Positions 12,743 to 24,549 of a DNA stretch of 64,000 nt are shown piece after piece. Position 1 is the first letter of the stretch. The number at the start of each line of letters is the position of its first letter. A program made the translations under genes and the position numbers. The DNA comes from Opisthorchis felineus (taxonomy: Eukaryota; Platyhelminthes; Trematoda; Opisthorchiida; Opisthorchiidae), in contig SJOL01006495.1 in the NCBI GenBank assembly GCA_004794785.1, positions 1 to 64,000 on the forward strand, written 5' to 3'. The notes beneath the pieces were generated by a model. The model did no database searches, was not told the DNA's origin, and worked only from the letters and a program-made list of their open reading frames with translations.

Positions 12743-12943
12743 CTGATCCCTTCTCACTTGTACTGTTTACTATTTTTCTGACCTCCTGGCTAGCCTCTGA
12801 ATCGAAATAAAGATCCTCCGTAGCTTCCTTCTCATTATCACAATTTGCATTTGACTGTAGACCAAAGTGAAATGTACTCTGTTCCAACGAAAATTTCGGC
12901 AAATATCCAGAATGATTTGGGGTCATTGTCCTCAAAAAACACT
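12743..12943 (-). CDS. Linker exon (201 nt) of the modular gene
   Basis: Exon of 201 nt with a strong acceptor (GTATTTTTCTTTCTAG) and donor GTAAGT, phase 1 at both ends. It encodes about 66 residues starting ECFLRTMTPNHSG, then an acidic and Ser-rich region (EATEDLYFDSEASQE, NSTSEKG). It has the same length as the linker at 20613-20813 and matches it at xCFL, (T/A)(E/Q)DL and SQE, so the two are duplicates. It follows the second-half module exon at 15463-15733 in compatible phase. It is likely an extracellular spacer. Confidence 0.75.
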
Positions 12944-15462
12944 CTAGAAAGAAAAATACAACCTTCATAGAATACCTGTGTGACATTATCCTGCACCTCA
13001 AGGCAAACTGCATTCAAATTCATTAGCTTACTAATCACTCGAAGGTAGCTGCACAATGATATACTTTTACCCACTTTTTGAATACCCAATGCTTCCACAA
13101 ATGTGGTGCGCACCACCACACTAGTGTCGGATCTGGTGCCGCATTTCATCTAATTTACTACAAATTAACAGTGAAGGTCGCATCACAACAATAGCGGGCA
13201 CCACCGTCCTTTATCAAATTGCATAAATGTACCTCTGGTCAGTCACCTGTAGACCAAACTTAAGTTGTTCGACTTAAATGAAAGGTTTCGGGGGAATTGT
13301 TCACTAAATAGTCGCATAGTTAAAGCAACCGCACCTCCAAGCTTCTCAGCAAAGTTTGGCGTCAACTGGAGCATTTCACCAGGACCGTAAAGGCTGCTTC
13401 AGCGCCTACAAACTTGAAGTTACCTGCTTAGAAGGAATAACATCTCACAGCTCGCACTGGTTCTTTGATAGGCGGTCAACAACAATTCACTTGACGTAAG
13501 CTGAGTCACCTTGGTATGAGTGGCGCATCAATCTCCTAATCTAACAAGTAGACCTGAGTAAAGGTAGGAAAATCGAGGCTGGCTTATCTTGAAGAGGAAT
13601 CAGTGAAACAAAGTTCGCCGAAGCACAGACTTTAATCTGGAAGACATGCCTAGCCTATTACTCTTATGAATGAAATTAAGTTCTTGGTATGACGACCGTT
13701 ATTCTTTCAGGAACTCGCAAGGATACTTGCATCAGAAATATTACCAACCAAAGACTACGAAAATGGTCGTTTACGCAAACGGCTCGGTATCTCCGACAGG
13801 ACGTAGGCTAGATAAAAAAGTGTATTTGCGTTTGAAATTCAATAAAGAAGCGTATTCAACCATTTCACCATCAAGGATTAAATGTATTTTGTACGTTTGG
13901 TATTTTGGTTGCAACCAGGTTATTGGCGTCATGAATATGGTTACAGATATTCCCCCCTCCAAAAAAAGCTGCGCAACGAGCAAGATGGCACTTAAATCGG
14001 TCATGTATTCTCCGCCATTATCTTTAGAAGCTGATGAGGTTTACGTAAGTAAACTAGAAAAGTTTGTGTGAAAATAGGCAAATGTTTTACAACGCTGCAG
14101 CAAAACCACGCAATTCGGTGCCCAGTCAAAAAGCTGATGCTCATACGCGCAGCCCACATATACCGGTGTATAACAAACAGTTGGTATCCGCTGAAGTATT
14201 AAACAGATGGTACTTAGTTCTAGCGGATCCATCAACTAAGAGAAGTCACATAAGCTATATTTCATGAAGAGTAAACTACAAGCCGACTTTTCACGTTGCG
14301 TGCTAATCCATGTATGGTTTACTTAAGACGGCTGTTAGTAAACAGCTCACACTTTTGGTTTAATCACAAAGATTTTCCCACTGAATGGTGTATCAAGGCC
14401 GGATACCTGCAGCACTGTTCCTTAGTAGTCAGTATGCTAAATCAGCCACGTTTTGTCTGTCCATAAAAGTTTTATTTTTGACAGAATGTACGTCTGGGAT
14501 TGACGTTAAATGCCAAAGTTACTGTTAGAAATGCTCATGTACGTACTATAAGTGTACACAACCAACACTTGCTTCAGGATGTTTGACACCTCCGCGCCAC
14601 ATTGATGGGCAGTCATCCTTTTGGCATGCCTCTGAAACCGATAAGCTATCAATTTAGGAGGTTCATAAGACAAGACTTAGAGCCATCACTTGCAAAATGT
14701 GATTAAACCCTGCATTCCTGTTATTTGTTTGTGAACACATCTGTCAGCAAGAGCTACCACAACCTTCTAAGAGGTGGTGCCCAATGATTAGAATATTTTG
14801 ATTCCCTTTCAATACATCCATCGTAGCTTAGAGGATTTGCCTAATGCGTTTTTCACACGAAACTCACTCGCCCCGTAGATGACTCCACTGTAAAAATTAC
14901 TGCACAGTCCCTCAACTGGCTTCCCCATAGCTTGTAATTAGCTGAATAATGATGTCTTCTGAGACAGTCAGTGATAACAATAGGGTCACGGGTCGTTTTG
15001 ACCTCAATTTCTTTTCAATATGTAAGCAAGCTCATTAGATAAAACAAAATATTAAAGGCTAGTAAACCTTCAAGTAGGCACCACATTTTAGCAGAAGCTA
15101 TTCGTTTTCAAGGGAGACTGAGGATCCTAAAGAACCATCAGGTCGACATAGCACTGAACAAAAAAGCGAGGCATATGTCTTAGGGAAGATTGCCGGTTTA
15201 TGATCCGAAACAAAAATGTCAAGTTGACACACTGAGGTCACTGAGCAAAATCTTCAGGTTTTGTCAGTTATTTTTGCCACGCATTATGGTTGCTAAAAGG
15301 CTCAGTAACCTGAAAGCGTCGACAATTATGTCTGACTGGATTTTCCGGCAAGTTTAAGGTCATTTGGTCTGTTAGTCCACTTCATACTCTCCTTAGTTTT
15401 CTTCCTATAAAATGGGATGGTGAGAACGTAGTAATGGTCACATTTTACCGGTCACAATTTAC
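12944..15462. other. Intron following module B
   Basis: Holds the candidate plus-strand exon at 13711-14044. No other exon or recognisable repeat is supported. Confidence 0.4.
13711..14044 (+). CDS. Candidate plus-strand exon, unknown protein
   Basis: A 334-nt open frame runs from a good acceptor (TTATTCTTTCAG) to a strong donor (GTTTAC|GTAAGT), entering in phase 2 and leaving in phase 0. The 111 residues look like a folded, basic protein: VYANGSVSPTGRRLDKKVYL, then IKCILYVWYFGCNQ and DIPPSKKSC. I do not recognise the family. It lies antisense within an intron of the modular gene, so it could belong to a nested gene, a retrocopy, or be chance. Both splice sites and the length make it the best plus-strand exon candidate here. 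Confidence 0.35.
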
Positions 15463-15733
15463 CGAAAAACTGCACTTCTTCGGAAAACGCCTCAGTATCC
15501 TCAACTTCTGGTCGCAGCTCCAAATAGACAGAAGCCAGATGCTTAACAAAATTTTGTTGCCCGTCTGGAATCATTTTTTGCGTAAGTGCTCTAAAAACAA
15601 GCTCCAGACACAATTCAGCGAATTGATCACCGGACTTCACTTCAGCAGCATTCTTTTCAGTGGTGACAGATAAAATACAGCTGGTGATGTATTCCTCTGG
15701 AATGTTTCCGCCATAAATGTATACGAATTTAAT
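15463..15733 (-). CDS. Second-half module exon, copy B
   Basis: Exon of 271 nt, acceptor CGTTTTCCAG and donor GTAAAT, phase 0 in and phase 1 out. It encodes 90 residues starting IKFVYIYGGNIPEEYITSC and ending with HLASVYLELRP...EAFSEEVQFF. It is close to copy A and three codons shorter. It follows the first-half exon at 17692-17813 in phase 0 and precedes the 201-nt linker at 12743-12943 in phase 1. The conserved Cys after YIxx and the two in the first half give three per module. Confidence 0.82.
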
Positions 15734-17691
15734 CTGGAAAACGAGAAGAAACTATGCAGGTATGCACATCAACATATTACAGCAGGCAGATGAGTTCGTT
15801 GATCATTAAAAGAAAAAATGGAGGCCCTGAAACACAGTATCATTTCATTGTTTCATTGTTTGCTGGGAACAAATGACGCAAATTCCATCAAACAGTAGAC
15901 TAAACTAAAATCAAGTGAATGATTTATGCTGAAACGCAATTCGACTACTGCAGGACATGTTATGTTGTAAAGTTTATAATAACTGCTACTTAGATGAAGT
16001 TCCTTCAGTGACCTCTGTTGAGACCAATCACCATCAATCTTTCCGTCGGAGGCAAATGGTGCAGATCAGTGATTCTAAAAATCCTTATCAAAATGCGCTT
16101 TTTTCTCTGCCCCAAGGTGTTGACTCAAATTTAAATTGTTAATAACCTCCGCTCACATTTATGTTACGAATTTCAGCAGAATAAATGAAGCAAAGGTGCA
16201 TTATTAAAGCAATATTCCGGATCCCTGGCCTCCGTTGGTCACTTAATCCTTGAAATTTCTTCGCCCTAAAGATCCATCAGAGTAAAAAAAAATTGTAATC
16301 CGGCGCCTCTTCCGACTATGAAACATATTCTAATACCACCGTTCTACCAATAAATTCTAGATGAAAAATAGGTTTCATGACACATTTTCAAGACATACAC
16401 TCAAGAATGTGTGAATTTGGGCTGTGTCATCCCTAACAAGAAGCTGGCTGGTCCAACCAGATGCGTTCACTACGGAGAAGCGGACAGTCAAGCTGGATAC
16501 TTTGTAGGGAAGGATTACTGCATCCGTGCTTCACATGAAGAGAAAAACTAGAATTCCAATACTTTATTAGCTACATTATTTTCACTGATCACGCTAAAGG
16601 GCACAAGTTACGGTAACCATTGATGCACCGAATCTGCTATCTACCTTCAGCGCAGCATTTAAAAAAATCTGCTCCTATCACCAAGCGCCATCTCTGGATG
16701 TTTAGTATTTGTCCCTTTCTTCTTGCTGGAATTTGGAGACCGGCAATATTTTCTTAGTCTGATGAACTCAACAACAACTGAACAACGGTAAAAATGAACT
16801 GCTGATTTTACTTCACGGGGAATTCGGCGAATGGCGGAGACCTGGAGAATGGCTGTCTGTGTAAGCGTAAAGACTTTTGTGGCACTACGAACACCCGGGG
16901 TTACAGTGTCCCTGATCTTCCTACGAATTCTACACCATTCAGACTCAAAAGCCTAAAAGTAGTTTTGCAGCTTACCGGTATACTAAAAGCCGCCTAACTG
17001 CAAGCAGAAACAACTAAAGACCATGAAGTTTATAGCACTTGAGTACTGGAACATTAATCAGCTGACTTTGTTTTGCATTGTGGTGGACTCATTGGGTAGT
17101 TTCCGACAGAAGTGTTACGTGGTATGACATCCAAGCTTGGTGCACTTGAGTGAAGCTGGCATGTTTGACAGTACCTCAAATAAGAGCGAAAACAACCCGC
17201 GCACTAAACCTCATGGGAAGTAGCGCTCCTGAAAGCGACTCTAGAAGACTTGATTTAGTGCCTGAGCTTTGCAAAGTCAGCCATTTCATCCACACAATTG
17301 CGTGTCTTCTAACTCTTCTTCAGCAGCAAAAGACTAATGAAGATCATTCACTGCTCAGGCTGACGTTAAAAACCAGTGAACCGTAAAATAATCGTTTTTT
17401 TTCTTTCACTCACCCTAGGTGGGCATTTCTGGAGGGTCCAGCATGAAGGTTGTAGTTATCTACAGATGATGCCCACACAAGACAAAAAGTACATCGAATC
17501 CTTCATAAGCCCTGTTTTGTGAACTGACAGGACCGATAACGAAAGATTAGTGCAGTAGAGAGCTGTTGTACCGTGTGTTCTCGATACTAAACCTGTTAGT
17601 CCTTGCCAGACTTACTGAAGGCTGAGGAACGGAAAAGCTGATCAGCGGGTTCATCAAATGTCTTCTTCTTATAAAACGCTCGGAAACTCAC
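15734..17691. other. Intron between module halves B
   Basis: No supported exon. Short plus-strand frames near 15.96 and 17.15 kb lack paired splice sites. Confidence 0.4.
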
Positions 17692-17813
17692 ATGGTCGCA
17701 CACTGACTGTTGCAGACTGATGAAGTCTTCCAAATTAGTTTCTTTGTAGGATTCCCTGTAAATCACTTTCTGTCCACCTATTGAGAATGTGCCTCGTATT
17801 TGCATGCAAAAGT
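17692..17813 (-). CDS. First-half module exon, copy B
   Basis: Exon of 122 nt, acceptor GTTCACATTTCAG and donor GTGAGT, phase 1 in and 0 out. It encodes 41 residues, DFCMQIRGTFSIGG at the start and LEDFISLQQSVCDH at the end. It is the closest relative of copy A in the window. It precedes the second-half exon at 15463-15733 and follows the linker at 20613-20813. Confidence 0.83.
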
Positions 17814-18792
17814 CTGAAATGTGAACAAATATGCGCACCAAAGGCTTAATTTACGAGTAACCTTTTGAATTTCCGCAACAGAATTGCATCTTTTTATAGT
17901 GTTCACATACCCAATGAAAAAGTACATTACTTTCTTATGAGAACAAGACAACGAAGGAGTTAAACGTTTTTTAATAGTTTTAACAATTTTTGAACGAGTA
18001 ATGAATGAGTGCAATTTCCTCAATGTGCTATTGGGCTTCGAACCAGGGAGCAAGTTTGCTTCATGTTAAATGTTCCGTACGCCAGGCTAGCTTAACTATC
18101 GCCGCCGACGAACAGGAAGCTACCGGATTTTGCAAAAGTCATGTTTACGAAGTTCAACTACCTTGAGAGGATAACCTAATGGGCCGGTATCTGTTGCGTC
18201 CCCAATTTTACTTGGAAATCTGATTTACTTGAGGGTAAAAAAGCATACATTGTGTGTCGCAGAATGTGAACAGAAATGCGCTCTATTCCGCTTAGCTCGT
18301 GGATACTTCAGGGGAATTCTGTAACAATGAGCTCCGCGCATGATTCGACGGAAAACCGAACTGAGATGGTTATTCGTATAATTTGGCCCCCGCAGATACC
18401 AGTGCACCCAGTGCATTTCACTTCCATAGGGAATTGCCACACCTCTGTGCAATGGGTCGAGCGGGGAGCGCTATCAGTACAACTGGTGATTACCTTGTCT
18501 GACGGCACTACGTGACGATTTAGACGCCACACATAAACTGGTAAAACAGGGTTGGGTTCGATTCATGTCCACGATGTCCACCTGTCATCCTCAGTATTGA
18601 GATACCCTTTCAAGATTAATGTGCACATAATATTAAAAATTTCTCAACGTTATTTCAGATGAAAAGCATTTAAAATTCCTGTACAATAACCTCATTTTGT
18701 AGGTTTGCCTCCAATAAAACTCAGTGTTTTAGAGCCTTCTGTTGAAATCCTTGGAAAAGATGCTGTTGTTTTAAACGTGATGTACTACCCAT

Positions 18793-19215
18793 AAGGTCGC
18801 TGAAAATTCTTCAACGGCCCACGACCGGTTTCGTCCTTCTTGGGGATAATCAGATGGGCGCAGTTCCCGAGTTTCAGTCACCCCAAATTGCACGAAATTA
18901 GCGAAATACGTTTATTTACATACCAATGTGTTTTGGCGGGGAACTCACTTTGGACTCAGCTGAATCCCTCGTTTTTAATGTTTTTAGGTAAGAAAGGCGA
19001 AACCGGTCTTGGGCTGTCGAAGAGTTTTCAACAACCTTATGAGTAGTGCATTACGTCTGTACAATTTGTCATGACATCTCGAATATCGTATTAACTGAAA
19101 CACGAGGCGGCCTGGTGCAGCACAATCAGTTGCTTGAGAACATTATAAACGAGAGATTCAGCTGAGTTCCAGGTGAGTCTCCCGTCAAAACAAAACTGGT
19201 ATGCAAATGAGTTTG
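18793..19215. repeat. Hammerhead-bearing repeat, locus 1 (inverted arrangement)
   Basis: A minus-strand segment with a hammerhead motif is followed by a plus-strand segment that starts inside the same motif (from 18990, GGCGAAACCGGTC) and continues through the family body (ACGAGGCGGCCTGGTGCAG, then GAGAGATTCAGCTGAG). The plus segment matches the reverse complement of 41560-41700 almost base for base, which defines the family. Confidence 0.8.
18817..18859 (-). ncRNA. Hammerhead ribozyme motif, damaged core
   Basis: In order: GCCCAT, CTGATTA, a small stem II hairpin, CGAAA, ACCGGT, C, GTGGGC. The flanks GCCCAT and GTGGGC pair as stem I, and ACCGGT is the palindromic stem III seen in dimeric minimal hammerheads. 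The core should read CTGATGA; here its G8 is T, so self-cleavage is unlikely. Confidence 0.6.
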
Positions 19216-20149
19216 TTTCATTAATGCTGTTGTCTTGTTTATACCTTGTGTCGCCTAAACAGAGGTATCGTTTTTAAGGATTAAAGTAACAAACGTCGTT
19301 CACTTTCTGAAAGTGCACCACATTCCGCTTTTCTCGACGAAGGAGTCACTTTTGTTTGGCATCAGGTGAGTTGTCTCAAAGTAGAATTTACTTGAAGGAA
19401 TGAACTCTTTCCTTATCATTGGCAAATGCCTCACGGGAGGCATCTAACTTAGACCGATAAAGTTGTGTGAGTAGGGCGAATAACTGGCAAATCGACTATT
19501 TAACAGATACAAGGAGTGAAATTGTAAATAATGTTGCAAAATTTTGTCACAAGTAGTGCCAGATTCTCCCAATCATACCAGATAGTTCTCAGGTCATCGA
19601 ATCACGAAGGGTCCAGAAAACTCGAGAGCTGATTTTGAATTGAGCACACGCTCTTAGCTACTAGTGAATGCTGTTGCATTTCATGATCAAATACTACTCG
19701 TAAATACCTTAACAAAGCAAGGGATGCCAACAAAAAACAACCTAAAATATAGTCAACCTTCACATATATTATAAGTGGTCACGTAGCGCTTCCTTTAACT
19801 GACGTGCTCCTTACTGCATTTTAAAGTGCATCTGATGAGAATAACGCAAAGATAAATGAAGTTCAATTCGCGGATTTGAACATGATATGCGAACTACTTT
19901 GAAGAAGCAGTCAACTGTGGGTTGTAATCTAGTCGGAGCTCATCAATCAAGTGTGGAAGAATTGGCTGTTTGAGGCTCGGGTTTAACGTCAAACCTTGGC
20001 CTGACTACCACAACCTTACTTTAGAGAGTTTTATGAATTGTGCCTTACTTTGTTCCACTCACTTATCAAATCCATGCTTGACAGTTTGTCTCTAATCATT
20101 TTACATTTCTCACCGACAGTCTGCTAAAATCCCAGCCAGAGCTTGGAAA

Positions 20150-20480
20150 CCCCAGACTAACCTAATTCGTACGCGAACTACCAGGCTTTACGCCAAAATC
20201 CATGGTGGCTTTATTCACAGATCGGGTATTTGCCTTTCGGATCTCCGAAAAGCCGAGGTCACTTTAAAAGAACGATTCAGACAGGAAACTCTACCGGTCA
20301 AAAAGATAAAACTACAATTTTTAGAAACTCTGTCAACACGGGTGCCTAATAAGTGGAATAATTGATCCCTGGATGTAGTGTCTGCATTCTCGTTTCTAGA
20401 GCTTCAAAGAGATTTAGGTAAACAAATCAGAGCAGCGCCCAAGGTAGCTGTCCTTTGTGCAACTCATTAGATCCCTGTAG
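20150..20480 (+). mobile_element. Non-LTR retrotransposon reverse-transcriptase tail, degenerate
   Basis: The translation around 20300-20440 reads TRVPNKWNN, stop, SLDVVSAFSFLELQRDL. This fits the common end of CR1/jockey-type LINE polymerases (R-V-x-x-x-W-N-x-L-P, then V-V-x-A-x-S, then F-K-x-x-L-D). It has an in-frame stop and no upstream polymerase, so it is a 5'-truncated dead copy lying in an intron. Confidence 0.5.
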
Positions 20481-20612
20481 GACACTAGACACACTAAAAG
20501 AGCAAGAGTTGGCACTGCCAACAAGATGTTTCTGTCCGCATATTGTTGAATGACTAACTAAATGAATACATTTGGAAGGTTACTGAACCGTCATAACAAT
20601 TTACCGGCTTAC

Positions 20613-20813
20613 TCAAGTCATTCTTGCTTGCAGTTGAGGATGCCGTCCCAAACTCTTGGCTAGTCCGTGAATGTAAAGTAAGATCCTGAGTGATTTCGTC
20701 CACACGATAAAGATTCGTTTGTGACGTTTGGCCACTCTGACTGATGGGGAGGTCCGACTTCTTGTCATCAGTGAGGGTAAGATGGCCTAACGTAGTTGGT
20801 TCCAGAAAACACA
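20613..20813 (-). CDS. Linker exon (201 nt), duplicate of the 12.7-kb linker
   Basis: Exon of 201 nt, phase 1 at both ends, with acceptor CACTTCATTTTAG and donor GTAAGC. It encodes about 66 residues beginning VCFLEPTTLGHL and ending SRTSQEFGTASSTASKNDL. It aligns with the 12743-12943 linker in length, the CFL start and the SQE/Ser-rich end. A second donor 10 nt further on (CCG|GTAAAT) would end in phase 0 and break the pattern, so I prefer the first. It precedes the first-half module exon at 17692-17813. Confidence 0.68.
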
Positions 20814-23800
20814 CTAAAATGAAGTGTGTAATTCGATATAAATTCCTTGTGCAAGATCACAATCGAAGTTGTTTCCTTCCAAATGATTAGATTTATGTTC
20901 TTTGGAAGACAGCTTCTCTAGTGTTTTACTCTGATTCGTTGAGTGGGCAGTCAACGTTCCACACAATTACTATAACTTCTTCCTAAACTTCGGTATGTCA
21001 GTGCGGCCTTTCAAAGAACAGGTGCCGATTATAAACGTCTGAGTAGGTCGGCTACGCCTCAGGGTCTGGAATATATTGGAACGAGCGTACTGCTTATACT
21101 GCTGTTGTTTGAAAGACATTGGCATGATCTGGATGCAGTCCGTGCTTAACTCCTGGAATACTTTTATCGGGTAATTCACCTATCATAAATTGTAGCTCGT
21201 TGCAACAACAACTTTTCTGCCTTTCATTCTCCATCTGAGTAACCTTAGCTCACCGCGGTATGAAAAAACACTCAGAACACCGAAGGGCTGAGTAAGCTTA
21301 AATAAAACCCAATTGAGATCAAAGCTATCTCATCTTTACTGGCACCAGAACTTTCTTAACCATATCCTTTTCTGAGCATAGTACTCGCGGCGTTCGTGAG
21401 AGAATCTGAGACTTTGAGCCACGTGTCAGTATTAAATTATACGCTTTGAGGGATATTAAACGCTCAGACATTTTTAAGAGGGGCATTTGCACTCAATGAC
21501 GCCGTAGAGAGATGGTGGTAGCATTCTCTGATCGTCCTTCTTTGCGCAACTTTCATACGCCTTGTCAACCTAGGACTTCTATAACTGCCAAAATAATTGT
21601 ATTATTATAGCCTTGCGCCTAGTCCGCGGTGTGGTAAAAACTTAATTTCTTGGTTCAGAATGAATGACTGATAAACTGTGCGTCAATAGTGATGACAACT
21701 GTCATCGGTCATTTTATCCATCAGCATGTGATGTTGAATATCCCGTCTGTTGTGCTAAAGTCGGTCATTCTTATAACAAGCACTTTCTCTTAGAGTAAAT
21801 GGCGCAGGAAGTGGAAAGCTGAAAAAGTGGGGTGTTGATTAAATACAGTTAAACTAGGCTCAGTATACACAAAAATGCGACTAACCATCATGGCTTACCA
21901 TTTTGGTGCAGTCTGATTAAAAGGTGAAGCATCCAGTGGAGTATTGCGGCATATTAGGAAAGTGTGGCCACACGTCAGAAGTCTCGGATTACGATTCAGC
22001 CACATCTTATTCCTCCCCATCCATTCATATCCCAAGCTTGTTGTTCTCTGATAATCAACCCGTTGAAAATTTGTTACGCGAAACGTCTGGCTACTTACAA
22101 GTAATCAGGTTTTGCTTAATTTGCCGGAAGCCGGTTGGACAGCCACACAAAAATTTGTAAGCCTTCTACGGAGATCGGATTGCTTGACCAACCAAACAAT
22201 ACCACAGCCCTCGATATACTCCAAAGACACTGATGATGAATGGTATAATATCCAGTTTGAAGTCGGGGCGATACCACCGTCGTACTCAGCCTCATGCCCA
22301 ACTCCTATCCAGGAGGCTGAGCGTAGGACATCTTACTAAGTGGGAAGGTCCAACCTGAGAAAAAGAATTCTGCATTGATTGCACGCCACCTATCTGCACA
22401 CAGTGCGATCTTAAAAAGCATCCTTCATAAAAGCTTAAATAATGGACTGAATACTGAACTGCGATGAAGTGTTTCACGGCCTTTTGAGAGGCAGTCTTTC
22501 ATGCAATTCAAGTGAGACAAAAGTTCCGGCTCCAGCTGGCTTCCAACATTTAGCGATAGACGACGAGTGCACTAAAATAATGAACTACTTAAGATCTTCT
22601 GACCAATTTTCGAGGTAGGAAATCTAGTAAACCGGAACTCCCACGCATAACAGGCTGATGTTTGAACACTCTACTTCAAGGTATTTATTCGCCCGACTTT
22701 CCTCTTCACAAGTGAGTAAACATATCCTCCGAGTGATCTAAAGACTATGGCATCAATTTGGGATGACTTTTGGATGATGTAACCAAACAAATAATAGACA
22801 GTCTTCCACATAGTGGCTCATTTATGAAACAATGGGGAGGATAGTGTAAGAAAAATGTAGTTGTTCAGTTTAAAAAATATGATGTGTCCTTGAAGGTCTT
22901 ATAATGTTGGTCGGGTAAGGTAGGTAGGATCTAGGTCATGTGTGGATGTGGCCGAAATTTCTGCACAAGTGTTGCGTGGTTATCTTCTAGGACATAAAAT
23001 TCGTTTAATTGTTTCTTCTAATGTCGTTCTTATTAAGTGGACGAACCATAAGAAAACTGGAACTTACAGAAAACTGTAGGGAGCTTTTAGTAAAAAAACT
23101 AAAAGGTCAGATTTTTTTATGATGCTAACTTTTGAACCCTGATTTTCCATGAAATTTTTTGGTAAAACTCTGATTCAATTACCTTCCAGCAAACCTCTCT
23201 ATACTCTTTACCTCAAAGTTGGTTTTATTCAACTGTTTGCACTAAAGTCCAGGAACACTGTGCACGTAGCGCGAAGTTTTCATGGTATGGCCCATACAAT
23301 CAACTTTTGCCGGTAAATTTATCTCTCTGGTAGCAGTCAAGTGGATACACCTAAATTTCACGATTGTCTAGCCCTAGCCAGTGCCCAGCCAATGAGAACT
23401 AGATTTGAATACTTTATTATTGGAGTCACGTCGGTAACACTGAATAGCAGTACACTGAGCCTCCCGTCCTAATAAGTGCAAATGTCGTCAGGTACGAGCC
23501 GGAGTGGCCAAACTCCAAGTTTGTCTGGAAGCTGACCAATCACAGGAAAGGTCACCGAATTGGCCTATGGATCAGCCTCCCAAATTACCCCTCATGATGA
23601 ACGGCACACCCTGATCAACGATACTTGCGTGCACACGAGCATAACGATGTCAAACGCTTGAAATATGAAGCACCGCTGAAAGAAGACGCCCCAATAAGGT
23701 GACTTCAGTTTATGGCAAAATAATTGCAACCAAAGTACCCAACCCCGAGAACACTACCTCATTCAGTCAACTGTATTGGTCCAGCTTCTAAAGAGGTAAG

Positions 23801-24208
23801 TTTCGATGAGCATCAGTTTCAGTTGGCCAGCCAGCCTTCATCATCTGGAATTATGCCTGATGGATGGAGGTATACTGGCGTGATATCCATGCGAGGCTCA
23901 CGGAGCCTCTCACCTCAGACTTATCAATAGTTAGAGGTCTGACGATCGTAGTCACTTGGTCCCCCAGGTTCGGGATTGAATTATTTGTGGCGACTTCTTC
24001 TTTTGAAATGGCGATGCACTGGCATGCCTCCTCAAAAAAACACCGCTGCCTTGCGGCCAGGTCTTTGAGCCAAAGGTTGAGGACACCAATAGTCCTCCCA
24101 TTCATAGTAGTATCCCAGCCGATGTACAAGCATAATACCAAAAACTAACAATGTTCTTCTGCCACATCGGCCGTCGAATGGTGTCATCAACTGGGTATCC
24201 TTACTTAC
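20814..24208. other. Intronic stretch, no firm gene
   Basis: A minus-strand frame at 20970-21183 opens after TTTATGATAG with VNYPIKVF, like one second-half module exon, but the rest does not align and there is no clear donor. Plus-strand frames at 21.9-22.3 and 23.7 kb look partly coding (one ends at the donor AAAGAG|GTAAGT at 23795) but lack paired splice sites. Confidence 0.35.
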
Positions 24209-24349
24209 TGCATACAGCCGGGGGTAAGCAAAAATAGACAACTGCTTACGCTTCCCTCCTTCCACTTTCAAATACTTTTTACCCTCGTCCCTCAACCCCA
24301 CCAATAATTCTTTCTTTGTAGGCCCATTCATTGGAACCGACGACCCCGT
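24209..24349 (-). CDS. Possible minus-strand exon of unknown product
   Basis: Frame of 47 codons, phase 0 at both ends, with an acceptor-like TTCAAGACAG and a strong donor (TATGCA|GTAAGT). The translation is Lys-rich (PTKKELLVGLRDEGKKYLK, then FAYPRLYA) and contains a Met near its start. It is not phase-compatible with the linker exons of the modular gene. It could be an exon of another gene, part of a retroelement, or chance. Confidence 0.25.
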
Positions 24350-24549
24350 CTGTCTTGAAAAATTCTTCACTGCAACATCTGCGCGTCAGCTGGCGCTGAC
24401 TGCCTCCGGCATCCCGACGTTAATTTTCAAGCCTCAGCGCCTATTTTATCTGGCCACTTTTAGCTTACACACTCCGAACAAAACAGGACAAAAGCTGCTC
24501 TTGCTCTCACACTCGACTCGCCTGGCATTGATATGTGCTGCTTGTTGAA

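Larger units (their letters stand above)
17814..20612. other. Intron carrying hammerhead repeat and LINE tail
   Basis: Contains the hammerhead-type repeat at 18793-19215 and the LINE tail near 20.2-20.5 kb, listed separately. Overlapping frames on both strands at 18.23-18.53 kb have no convincing splice sites. Confidence 0.5.

Noticed and set aside
13771..14004. Minus-strand frame with YKIHLILDGEMVEYASLL, similar to first-half modules
   Set aside because: There is no AG acceptor upstream at the right place and no phase-0 donor; the plus-strand frame over the same bases has both.
18225..18532. Overlapping frames on both strands
   Set aside because: Neither strand has paired splice sites or a recognisable domain.
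20970..21183. Minus-strand frame opening VNYPIKVF after an acceptor-like AG
   Set aside because: The first three residues match a second-half module exon, but the rest does not align, the Cys and LxP blocks are absent and no in-frame donor fits phase 1.
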